Shown piece after piece: positions 36,565 to 44,225 of a DNA stretch of 64,000 nucleotides; the first letter of the stretch is position 1; each line of letters begins with the position of its first letter. The notes under the pieces were generated by a model that saw nothing but the letters and a program-made list of their open reading frames with translations, did not search any database and had not been told where the DNA came from. Source of the stretch: JAGNXB01 sp942490895 (lineage in GTDB: Bacteria; Bacteroidota; Bacteroidia; Chitinophagales; Saprospiraceae); contig CALNZC010000047.1 in assembly GCA_942490895.1 (NCBI GenBank), forward strand, positions 1-64,000, written 5' to 3'. A program made the translations under genes and the position numbers.

Positions 36565-37224
36565 TCATTTTTCGATCAGCGTATAGTTGGATCCAGAAGT
36601 GACAACATGTTGAAGGATCTGTTCCTTCAGCCAGTCAAAGTTCTCTGGCTCGATACAGAGGCGGATATCCCAAGCGCCTCCAGTGATACTCATCTGAGCA
36701 AGATCAGGTTCGAGTGTCACCTTCTTAACGGATTTCCAGGTAGTATAAGGGCGAAAGTCAGACCATTGCCCACCTTTCCAGGTGAGCAGGAAGACCATCC
36801 TGGAGATGAATTTCATGTTCTGGTCGATCTGAGCCTGTTTTTGAGAGGGGAGAATACCCACTCCTCGATGACTGTAAAAGAAGAGTACACTTTTGGGTCT
36901 CGCCCATTCTTTGATGATCACCCATAGGAGCAAAGAGAAAAAAACCAGGATGGACAGGAAGATGAGCGCAGGGCCAAATGAATCGATGCCTTCTTTATCC
37001 ATCTGCCAACTCCCGTATATAAACATGGCAACAGAGATGGCCGTCCAGATGATCAATGTTTTCGGTTTGCCAGGTCCTCCTTCACGAGCTGCTTGAAAAC
37101 CAGGTAGCTGTCCTGGCCAGGAATATTCTACATCAGGTGGGAGTCGATGCAGATCAATGGGTTCTGTCGTTGGGTTCATAGTCGTGCATTTTTTATCAGG
37201 CGTACGGATGTGGATGAAGGTCAA
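36565..37224 (-). CDS. Two-helix membrane protein with a PH-like (YcxB-type) cytoplasmic part
   Basis: 219 residues if the ATG overlapping the previous stop (ATGA) is used; a start at 37179 (MNPTTEPIDLHRL) gives 204. Two membrane helices (TLIIWTAISVAMFIYGSW and ALIFLSILVFFSLLLWVII) are followed by a beta-rich segment (VLFFYSHRGVGILP, YTTWKSVKKVTLEPD, AWDIRLCIEPENFDWLKEQI). This recalls YcxB-like/bacterial PH domain proteins, a loose similarity. It lies between zinc-ribbon proteins A and B. Function unknown. Confidence 0.68.
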   Translation of the reverse strand: MTFIHIRTPDKKCTTMNPTTEPIDLHRLPPDVEYSWPGQLPGFQAAREGGPGKPKTLIIWTAISVAMFIYGSWQMDKEGIDSFGPALIFLSILVFFSLLLWVIIKEWARPKSVLFFYSHRGVGILPSQKQAQIDQNMKFISRMVFLLTWKGGQWSDFRPYTTWKSVKKVTLEPDLAQMSITGGAWDIRLCIEPENFDWLKEQILQHVVTSGSNYTLIEK

Positions 37225-38384
37225 CCCTTCCTGAGCGTGATCAATACATCCCCTTCTGCCATACCCATTCGGTATGCAGGCCCGGATAGTTGAATTGATC
37301 TGCCATCTTCCGACAACACAGCGCGAACTGGAATCATGGAACTATTGCGGTAAAGCAACCCTTCGTATCGTGCATATTCTAGGTGGAGAGAAATGCGATA
37401 GCTGCCTTCAGGTTCAGAAATCAAATAGAACTCATTCGCAGTGGTCACCAAAAGACGGCATGCTCCGGAAGTGCCCTGGACCGAAAGAAGGTCCTTGCCG
37501 TCATCAAAATGGTAGGTGCCTTCCCAGGGTTTGAGCTGCCCAATAGCTTCCATATTGAATGGATCAGGCTGCTGCCATTCGGTCCATCCGGAGAAGGCGA
37601 AGAAGGCTAACAGGCAGGCCATCCAAAAGATCAATGTGAACGTTTTTGCAAAATTCGGTCCCGGAGGGGTCGGTGTTGCTTCATCTCCTTCATCCTGCAC
37701 TTCTTCTTCATCAAACTGATCGTAAAAGTCAGTCGGTGTGTCCTCAGATTCTGTCACATCTGCGTCTGGATTCAGGGCCGCTCCCCAAATGATCAAGCCC
37801 AGGAAAAAGAAAAAGATCAAGTCAAGTAAAACGAAGAAGATCCACCATCCTCCGCTTAACAGGCCCTCCATTTGACGAAGAGGAGCGCCCCCGAAGAAGT
37901 ATTCTTCTTCATACCCATTTGCAATATCAGATAACCAGGTTAGAGGGCTGGCCAATGGTGCAGCGTTTAAACTGCTCAGGACGAAGAGTTGGGTCATGCA
38001 GAACACTAGGGACAAGTGGAGCCAGAACCAAAATCGTTGACCTGGTGACCAATAAACAGGCTGGTCCCTTGTCGCAATCTTGCCACTTCCCCACGCCAGA
38101 ACTGATCCAAGTAGCAGCCCTTGAATGCCAGGTACAAAGCCCATTCCACTTCGAAACACCTCAGTCAGACCTCCGAGCAGAATAAAGAGGAGTGTGAACA
38201 GGAAGCCACGCGCGAAAATCCACCAGACACCACTAGGTGGCTGCGCAGGTGATTCAGATTCCCGTTGAACGGTGAATGGAATGGGATTTTCATCCCTGTC
38301 TTCCTGTTGGGTCGCAATCCCGCAACCTGGGCAAAACTTCGCATCTTCTGAGAGCGCAGTTCCACATGTTGAACAGTAACGCAT
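37221..38384 (-). CDS. Zinc-ribbon membrane protein A
   Basis: 387 residues. N-terminal zinc ribbon (CSTCGTALSEDAKFCPGCG), then four or more membrane helices (FLFTLLFILLGGLTEVF, FWLHLSLVFCMTQLFVL, WWIFFVLLDLIFFFFLGLIIWG, and one near residue 250: FTLIFWMACLLAFFAFSG). A very acidic loop (DEEEVQDEGDEATPT) lies before the last helix. The C-terminal 120 residues are soluble and beta-rich (LLSVQGTSGACRLLVTTANEFYL). It is the first gene of the eight-gene minus-strand run and overlaps the next gene by ATGA. Confidence 0.75.
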   Translation of the reverse strand: MRYCSTCGTALSEDAKFCPGCGIATQQEDRDENPIPFTVQRESESPAQPPSGVWWIFARGFLFTLLFILLGGLTEVFRSGMGFVPGIQGLLLGSVLAWGSGKIATRDQPVYWSPGQRFWFWLHLSLVFCMTQLFVLSSLNAAPLASPLTWLSDIANGYEEEYFFGGAPLRQMEGLLSGGWWIFFVLLDLIFFFFLGLIIWGAALNPDADVTESEDTPTDFYDQFDEEEVQDEGDEATPTPPGPNFAKTFTLIFWMACLLAFFAFSGWTEWQQPDPFNMEAIGQLKPWEGTYHFDDGKDLLSVQGTSGACRLLVTTANEFYLISEPEGSYRISLHLEYARYEGLLYRNSSMIPVRAVLSEDGRSIQLSGPAYRMGMAEGDVLITLRKG

Positions 38385-38551
38385 ACTCGGGCATCATTCC
38401 ATGAACAAATCATTCTCGCTTTGAATTGATTTTTCCAAAGCAATGGTAAATTGGGTGTTTGTCCATTGGCAACCAATGACCTCGGTCTTATTCTCGAATG
38501 AGATGGATTTCGGGCAGATCCCCTTGGAACTGAAGCTGATGACATGGAGAT

Positions 38552-38584
38552 AAAAAAAGCCGGCCCCTGGGTCGGAGGCCGGCT
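38552..38584 (-). terminator. Intrinsic terminator after the Hsp20 pair
   Basis: Read on the minus strand, AGCCGGCC and GGCCGGCT form a perfect eight-pair GC-rich stem with an 11-base loop, immediately followed by a run of seven T. It starts about 30 bases after the hsp20 stop at 38614, so it ends that transcript. Confidence 0.9.
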
Positions 38585-38613
38585 GCTTTACCAAACTTCA
38601 AAGCTTCACTTCG

Positions 38614-39048
38614 TTACTTAATCTCAATGGTGCGCCCTTTGGGGGTGATGGTTGCCTCGTTCTTGGGAAGATCGATGGTCAATACGCCATTGTTGTAGGT
38701 AGCCAGGATCTTTTCATCCTGGATATGCTCCGGCAATTGGAAACTGCGTTTGAAGCTGGCATACTGGAATTCCTTCCTGGTGTAGTTGTCGGTTTGATCC
38801 TCTTCACTTTTCTGCTTTTCTGCAGAAATGGTGAGGATGTTATTTTCGACAGCCAGCTTGAAGTCCTCCTTTGTGAGACCGGGAGCAGCGACTTCCAGAT
38901 GGAAGTTGGTGTCCGTTTCCTTGATGTTCACTGCAGGTGTGGTGAAGAATTCTTCATCACCAAACATGGATGTCATGTTCTTGGGCAGGAAGTCATCAAA
39001 GAATCCCTTGAATGCTGGGGTGAATGGGCGATAGATACTGGGTTTCAT
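38614..39048 (-). CDS. Hsp20 / alpha-crystallin small heat-shock protein
   Basis: 144 residues. A short N-terminal arm (with FKGFFDDFLPKNM) and an alpha-crystallin domain: PAVNIKETDTNFHLEVAAPGLTKEDFKL, ILTISAEKQ, FKRSFQLPEHI and the hallmark ATYNNGVLTIDLPK. The C-terminal I-x-I-like tail (RTIEIK) that mediates oligomer contacts is present. It is an ATP-independent holdase. It lies 38 bases downstream of a second hsp20 gene and upstream of a strong terminator. Confidence 0.93.
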   Translation of the reverse strand: MKPSIYRPFTPAFKGFFDDFLPKNMTSMFGDEEFFTTPAVNIKETDTNFHLEVAAPGLTKEDFKLAVENNILTISAEKQKSEEDQTDNYTRKEFQYASFKRSFQLPEHIQDEKILATYNNGVLTIDLPKNEATITPKGRTIEIK

Positions 39049-39086
39049 GGTGATATTGGTTTAATGGTTGATATAATTCAAGGTGT

Positions 39087-39446
39087 TTACGCAACCGCGA
39101 TCTCGCGGCGGATGGGCTCAGTGAGTCCGATGGTGACGTGTAAGATGCCATCTTCGACTTTGGCATTGATCGCATCCTGAGCCACCCGATCGGTCAGCTT
39201 GAACCGTTTTTCAAACGGAGCAGGCCGAAACTCGCGACGGACATATCCGTTGATCTCTTCCTTTCGCGGTTGACCCGTGATGATCAGATGTTGATCTTCG
39301 ACCTTAATGGTGAGGTCCTCCCGACGAAAGCCGGGGATGACAAATTGCAATTCGATGTTCTGGTTCTCTTCGCGGATATTCATTGCGGGGCGAACCGTTG
39401 CTGCCACAGGGCGGCACTGTGCTGGATGATGATGATTCATTTTCAT
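39087..39446 (-). CDS. Second Hsp20 small heat-shock protein
   Basis: 119 residues from 39446 (MKMNHHHPAQ); an upstream in-frame ATG at 39488 would include the promoter-proximal inverted repeat and is less likely. The alpha-crystallin domain is complete: PAMNIREENQNIELQFVIPG, LIITGQPRKEEINGYVRREF, FEKRFKLTDRV and AKVEDGILHVTI. The C-terminal tail lacks a clear I-x-I. It is co-transcribed with the hsp20 gene downstream; the two may form mixed oligomers. Confidence 0.88.
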   Translation of the reverse strand: MKMNHHHPAQCRPVAATVRPAMNIREENQNIELQFVIPGFRREDLTIKVEDQHLIITGQPRKEEINGYVRREFRPAPFEKRFKLTDRVAQDAINAKVEDGILHVTIGLTEPIRREIAVA

Positions 39447-39470
39447 GAGGTTTTGCTTTTGCCTCATCCT

Positions 39471-39485
39471 GTACAAGCCCTGTAC
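39471..39485 (-). promoter_or_regulatory. Inverted repeat in the hsp20 promoter region
   Basis: GTACA-AGCCC-TGTAC is a perfect five-base inverted repeat, 25 bases upstream of the hsp20 start. A TTGACA lies on the minus strand at 39500-39505. It could be an operator for heat or stress control, but half-sites this short arise by chance, and it does not match CIRCE. Confidence 0.3.
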
Positions 39486-39694
39486 CAAGCCAATTTTTCT
39501 GTCAAACCGACATTTTTCAATCGACCAGATATGTCAAAATGGCAAAATATCCCAAAAGACGATGCCAAAATGGCAGCAGTGCGATCGTGGAGGTTAGAAA
39601 GCGAGTGGAAAAATTGTCACCCTTCAGGCAATCCGATACATTCCAGGAGGATGCTATCCATCGAATCCTTAGATTGATGGAGATATCCAGAAGC

Positions 39695-42124
39695 ATGAAA
39701 CGCCACCATTACCTTTTTAGGTCGAAGTTGAATTTGAGTGCCTTGATCCTGTTCCTGGTGTTGTGGTTGCCACAAGAAGGAGTAGGACAAACCACTCACT
39801 TATTGGATCTATCGATCGTACCCCGAACCCTTGTCGGAAATGATGTCCTGGCTACGGTTGGACCAGGGCGTTTGATTCTGGGTGGTCCGGCAATGTTGCA
39901 CAATGAAGGTTATGACCTTTCCTTCCAATGGAAAAAGGGCCTCTGGGCGGGAGGGTACCTGCCTGGGGATAACCTGGTGATGGTCGCCACCGACGATCAA
40001 GACCATCTGATATCTAAATACCAGTTCGGTCCTTTGAATCCGGCAACCGGCCTGGTGGACAAACAGGCAGTAGCCCCGTTTCAAAATAAGGTCTGGCGCG
40101 TAACGACCGGCGAGACGCAAGCCTTCAGGTATGATGTGAATAATGGTGACGTAGACCCGCTTAAATACCCCTCCATCTTTGCCTGGCCTGGATTTGGCAA
40201 TCCGTATTTCGAAACGTTCAACGGCTTTTCATTTCCATATCCTGAAGAGATGATGGCACCTTTCTATGATGAGAATAAAGACGGAATCTATGATCCGCTG
40301 GATGGCGATCACCCGAATGATTACCTGTCCCCCTTGCCTTGGGTAGAAACGGAAATCGCCTATTCCATATTCCACTTGGGGGACCTGGATGACCCGGCAT
40401 TGAAATCCGTTCACCCGATTCCATTGAATATCCATGTGATCAGTTCACCGCTCAGATGTCCAGGTCAGGGGGCCAATGCAAACCGGACCATCTTGACCTA
40501 TTTGATGGTACATTCAGTGCATACTCTACCGTTGGACTCCTTTCATATTGGATTTTGGACTCGCCCCGAACTGGACTGTCCGGTAAAAGCTGGATACGAA
40601 CCTGAATTTCACACCCCCTACCTGTATACAGACCTTGATGAATGCGATCAGGGATTGATCTTCTTTGATCAGGTCTATGCCGTATATCCCGCAAAGCAAG
40701 TGATCGATAAATCAGACATTCGGGAGATCGGTGGGGCTATGTATTTTCTGAATCAGCAAACCCCTGGATTTCCGGGGGGGATCACCAAGCCATCAACAGC
40801 CAAAGAGTACTATCGATTGCTCACCGGTACCTGGAAGGATGGTACGCCCTTAACCAGTGATGGCATTGGTTATAATGTCCTTTCTCAGGGCTACACCAAT
40901 GGCCCCTTTACCGGCATACCTGGTCAGGGTGGTTGGGAAATGTCCGATGATTTGGCCAATGCAGACTATACCTTTCTCCACCGAGTCAAATTGGATCAGA
41001 CTTTAAAGCCCGGAGAATGGGCTTACCTGGCCACAGTGAGTTCCATGTACGAATACCCCATATCGGATGGGAGTGTATTGCATCAATCGATGAAGAACTA
41101 TTCTGCGCATCTGCAGTCTGATTGGTACTTCGACCGGCCTGCCTGCCAGGATGGTGTCAGCGATCCGCCGATCGCACACAAGGTCTGGCCAGGTGATGCC
41201 AACCTGGATGGTCAGGTCAATGGGGCCGATTTTATTTTACTTCGACACCATCTTGGTGAAGAAGGGCTATCAGGTGTGGTCCCGATGTCCTGGCGGAGTT
41301 ATGGTCGTGATCCGTGGAATGTCTCCAGTATTTTCGGGCAAGACATGGTGCATCTGGATGTTTCCGGAAATGGAGTCGTTGATGTGGAAGATGTATTTGG
41401 AGTCGCACTAAATTATTGGCATTGCACGTATGATTTTGTTTACGAACCCAATCTGTCCTGGGGGGATCAATTGCGGCTCACGCCGAATTCAAACAGTATG
41501 AAGGACACGTTGTGGATCGGGTCGATGGACAGCACTTTTTGGCTCTTTCCTAAATTAAAAGCGATAAGTCCTTTTGGGATTTGGTTTGGGATCGATCATC
41601 CGAAAGAGATGGCCGTGAAAGGGGTCTTGTCCTCTCATCCACATCTCCTTTCAGAAGTGATGCCCACGCGGACAGATTTGGCCTTCACCAGTCCGATTCA
41701 AAATGGAATCTGGGTACCAACATATATCCAATTCTCTCTAGACCCGGACCTGGCGTTTCAGAATGGCAATTGTCTGGAGGTTCGGCCATTTGACGCCTTT
41801 GCATATTCACCAGAGACCTTGGCGGAAATGCCGTTGACGACCAGATCGACGTGGATATGCCGAGATCAAGTGACGTCAATTTGTCCAACGGAGAATGCCA
41901 ATATACCCCCTTTAATCACTCCAAATCCGACATCGGGTTGGATAACCCTTCGAACAGATCTTGGTCCCTGCTCTATTAAAGTGTGGGATTCCTTTGGTCG
42001 GTTGTTGTTGGTGGCAGAAGGGCAAACCGTTGATTTGAGTGGTCTGCCATCAGGACAATATCAGGCAGAGATCCAGACGTCAGATGACCGATTCTGGCGT
42101 CAGCCCTTGACGATCATTCGTTAA
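39695..42124 (+). CDS. Secreted protein with dockerin-type repeats and T9SS sorting domain
   Basis: 809 residues from 39695, where the signal peptide starts (RSKLNLSALILFLVLWLP); the frame is open 52 codons upstream. Most of the chain has no recognisable domain but contains an Asp-rich, thrombospondin-type-3-like stretch (YDENKDGIYDPLDGDHPND). Near residue 490-570 are two dockerin type I-like calcium loops: GDANLDGQVNGADFILLRHH and DVSGNGVVDVEDVFGVALN. The C-terminal 75 residues are a T9SS type A sorting domain (TPNPTSGWITLRT, VWDSFGRLLLVAEGQ, LSGLPSGQYQAEI). It is divergent from the hsp20 pair. Activity unknown. Confidence 0.85.
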   Translation: MKRHHYLFRSKLNLSALILFLVLWLPQEGVGQTTHLLDLSIVPRTLVGNDVLATVGPGRLILGGPAMLHNEGYDLSFQWKKGLWAGGYLPGDNLVMVATDDQDHLISKYQFGPLNPATGLVDKQAVAPFQNKVWRVTTGETQAFRYDVNNGDVDPLKYPSIFAWPGFGNPYFETFNGFSFPYPEEMMAPFYDENKDGIYDPLDGDHPNDYLSPLPWVETEIAYSIFHLGDLDDPALKSVHPIPLNIHVISSPLRCPGQGANANRTILTYLMVHSVHTLPLDSFHIGFWTRPELDCPVKAGYEPEFHTPYLYTDLDECDQGLIFFDQVYAVYPAKQVIDKSDIREIGGAMYFLNQQTPGFPGGITKPSTAKEYYRLLTGTWKDGTPLTSDGIGYNVLSQGYTNGPFTGIPGQGGWEMSDDLANADYTFLHRVKLDQTLKPGEWAYLATVSSMYEYPISDGSVLHQSMKNYSAHLQSDWYFDRPACQDGVSDPPIAHKVWPGDANLDGQVNGADFILLRHHLGEEGLSGVVPMSWRSYGRDPWNVSSIFGQDMVHLDVSGNGVVDVEDVFGVALNYWHCTYDFVYEPNLSWGDQLRLTPNSNSMKDTLWIGSMDSTFWLFPKLKAISPFGIWFGIDHPKEMAVKGVLSSHPHLLSEVMPTRTDLAFTSPIQNGIWVPTYIQFSLDPDLAFQNGNCLEVRPFDAFAYSPETLAEMPLTTRSTWICRDQVTSICPTENANIPPLITPNPTSGWITLRTDLGPCSIKVWDSFGRLLLVAEGQTVDLSGLPSGQYQAEIQTSDDRFWRQPLTIIR

Positions 42125-42201
42125 AATGTATGTTTTCAATGCGATGGGATACAGGAGCTTCGTTTAAAATTCTACTTTTAGTGCCCTGACCTGTTCAAAT
42201 T

Positions 42202-42537
42202 ATGCCAAAGCAATACACCAACCTCAAAGAATTCTATCCCTATTACCTCACCGAGCACCAGCATCCCACCAGTCGGGCACTTCATTTTATCGGCACGGCA
42301 GGCTTGATTGCACTTTTCTTTTTTGGGATGTTCGTGGGTCCAGGCTGGTTGATCGCCCTGGTCCCCATCTGTGGCTATGGGTTTGCCTGGGTCGGGCATT
42401 TTTTCTTTGAGAAGAATAAGCCGGCCACCTTTACTTATCCGGCCATGAGTCTGATATCCGATTTTATCATGTTCTGGCATATCCTCACCGGCCAGCTCCC
42501 CAGGAAAATGGAAGAAGCGAAGAAGATTTTGGAGTGA
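42202..42537 (+). CDS. DUF962 / Mpo1-like membrane protein
   Basis: 111 residues. The family signature is clear: FYPYYLTEHQHPTSRALHFIGT, AWVGHFFFEKNKPATFTYPAMSLISDF, with the conserved histidines of Mpo1-type proteins. Two to three membrane helices. Yeast Mpo1 is a dioxygenase acting on 2-hydroxy fatty acids; whether bacterial members share that activity is not established. It stands alone just before the repeat mosaic. Confidence 0.87.
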   Translation: MPKQYTNLKEFYPYYLTEHQHPTSRALHFIGTAGLIALFFFGMFVGPGWLIALVPICGYGFAWVGHFFFEKNKPATFTYPAMSLISDFIMFWHILTGQLPRKMEEAKKILE

Positions 42538-42860
42538 ATTCGCTATTCGATTTTCGCTGAGCACGTCAGTGGCTGGCGCCACTCTGGCAGCAGGCTCCAT
42601 GTGGGCCGGTAATGGGTAAAGGGTAAAAGGCTAAACGAAATTGGGCCCTCTCTCTAACCAGCTGTATTGCGAACGACCGAAATCCGAATACCGAATACCG
42701 CAAATTGTCGGCATCAGGATTCTCAGGATTTAAGGATGAGCAGGATGTGGGGATAGATTCGAATATTCTATTTGGTGTTTGTTGGAGATTCTTGCCGCGA
42801 AAACTTTATCCAATGCCCCCGATTCATCCTATCAACCAAATGAATTAAAAAACTATTATT

Positions 42861-42908
42861 GGTTCGAGTGTCTCACTCGAACCGGTTATTGTGCGGTGTC
42901 TCACCGCA
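42861..42908 (+). repeat. Twin hairpins with identical GTG-TCT-CAC tips
   Basis: First hairpin: GGTTCGAGTG / CACTCGAACC, ten perfect pairs around TCT (42861-42883). Second: TGCGGTG / CACCGCA, seven perfect pairs around TCT (42892-42908). The shared nine-base tip and the eight-base spacing make this a two-hairpin REP-like unit. Confidence 0.75.
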
Positions 42909-43780
42909 TCCCTTAGCACTCCTATTATCGCTTTTCGCCATTCGCTATTCGCCCCCGAGTCCTCGGGGCTGAGCACGTCAGTGGCTGGCGCCACTCTAGC
43001 AGCAGGCTCCATGTGGGCCGGTAATGGGTAAAGGGTAAAAGGTAAAGGGACCTGATGACCTTGCCTGAAATGGCATGTGGGTTTCCTTCGTTTGCTTTCT
43101 CCTCGACCCCGACTCCTTCACTCAAATCGCTATTCGCCGTTCGCTGTTCGCCGTTCGCCGAAATACGTCAGTGGCTACGCCACTCTGGCAGCAGGATTCC
43201 TCTGGGTCGGTAATGGGTAAAAGGTAAAGGGACCTGAAACACAGAGCTTGGCTCCAACTTAGACGCCACTTTCCTCAAGAGAAGTAAGGTGCGGTGCCTG
43301 CCCACAGGAGGGCCCTGTAGGGGTCCAACATTTATAGCCCCGGGCTACGTCTGGACATGGGCCCCTCAGGACCATCGTCCATGGTGGAACCCGGGGTAAT
43401 ATGGAGTAGGAAGATCTGTTTTGGCGACCTGTTTGCCGGCACCGCAAACAGGGTGACAAAACAACTTAAAACGGAATTGAGATCGAAGAAATACCTCAAT
43501 CCAAGGACGAAATCAGCTCCATCTTCTCGAAGACGGTATTCGCCCTTCGCCCCCGAGTCCTCGGGGCTGAGCACGTTAGTGGCTGGCGCCACTCTGGCAG
43601 CAGGCTCCCATTGGGCCGGTAAAGGGTAACAGGTAAATGGCCATTCGTAATGGGGCCCTCTCTCTAACATTTGTATTGCGAACGGCCGAATCATGAGCAC
43701 CGAATACCGAACCCCCGCTTGCCCTGTGGCGATGCCACAAACAAACGCCAGTGTACCCCGGATCGGAACTGGCCTCTTGC

Positions 43781-43860
43781 GCCCCTTCAGGGCTCCTACA
43801 TGTATCCTGATAGATCCCCCAGGCGTTGCCTGGGGCTGAGTTATTCCGCCCCTTCAGGGC
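43781..43860 (+). repeat. Three-hairpin REP-like element
   Basis: GCCCCTTCAGGGC occurs at 43781-43793 and again at 43848-43860, flanking a perfect CCCCAGGC-GTT-GCCTGGGG hairpin at 43817-43835. The symmetric layout resembles the palindromic units mobilised by REP-associated tyrosine transposases. No such transposase gene is in the window. Confidence 0.7.
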
Positions 43861-44083
43861 TTATAGTCGATAACCCGCGTTCGAAATAACTCAATAACGA
43901 AACAACTCAATAACTTTTCTCCTCGACTCCTCGACCCCTCACCTCATAACCTCAACCCTCCATCTCGATGGAAAAGCAGTGAAATCAAGCCAGAAATAAT
44001 GGTAAATCCCCCTATTTTAATCTTTCTCTAACAAATTCCGCATAACAGGGAACGGAAAGGGGGCGTTTCAGTGTAAGATTAAA

Positions 44084-44176
44084 AAGGCAGCCCCTTTTCT
44101 TCTCATACTCCGTTTTTCTATTGTGCTATAGGTTAAAGCACCAGGTTGATAAGGTTATTGTTGGTGGGGCTGCCTT
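44084..44176. terminator. Bidirectional long-loop terminator or structured RNA
   Basis: AAGGCAGCCCC (44084-44094) and GGGGCTGCCTT (44166-44176) are perfect 11-base complements separated by 71 bases. T-rich tails flank both sides (CTTTTTT on plus; five T on minus). It sits 50 bases after the adenylyl cyclase stop, so it likely ends that minus-strand transcript. An alternative pairing exists: AAAGGGGGC (44056-44064) with GCCCCTTT (44090-44097), one bulge, which would use up one arm. Confidence 0.6.
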
Positions 44177-44225
44177 CTTTTTTATTTAAAACGCCGCCAC
44201 GTTTCCTTCTGCTGCCTCCCAGGTC

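Larger units (their letters stand above)
42538..44083 (+). repeat. Gene-free mosaic of dispersed intergenic repeats
   Basis: About 1.5 kb without a credible gene. Copies of the repeat core also found at 27.65-28.44 kb (GTCAGTGGCTGGCGCCACTC, then CAGCAGG, then GGTAATGGGTAAAGGGTAA) lie at about 42558-42636, 42950-43050, 43163-43232 and 43548-43640. Two of them are preceded by the CCCGAGTCCTCGGG hairpin (about 42955, 43552). Between them are further hairpins described separately and a CCCCGGG/CCCGGGG pair at 43338-43396. ATAACTCAATAACGAA runs near 43885-43910 also match the other block. Open frames here are artefacts of these repeats. Confidence 0.8.

Noticed and set aside
43332..43700. 122-codon minus-strand frame in the second repeat mosaic
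   Set aside because: It is built from the same repeat units and hairpins; no protein features.
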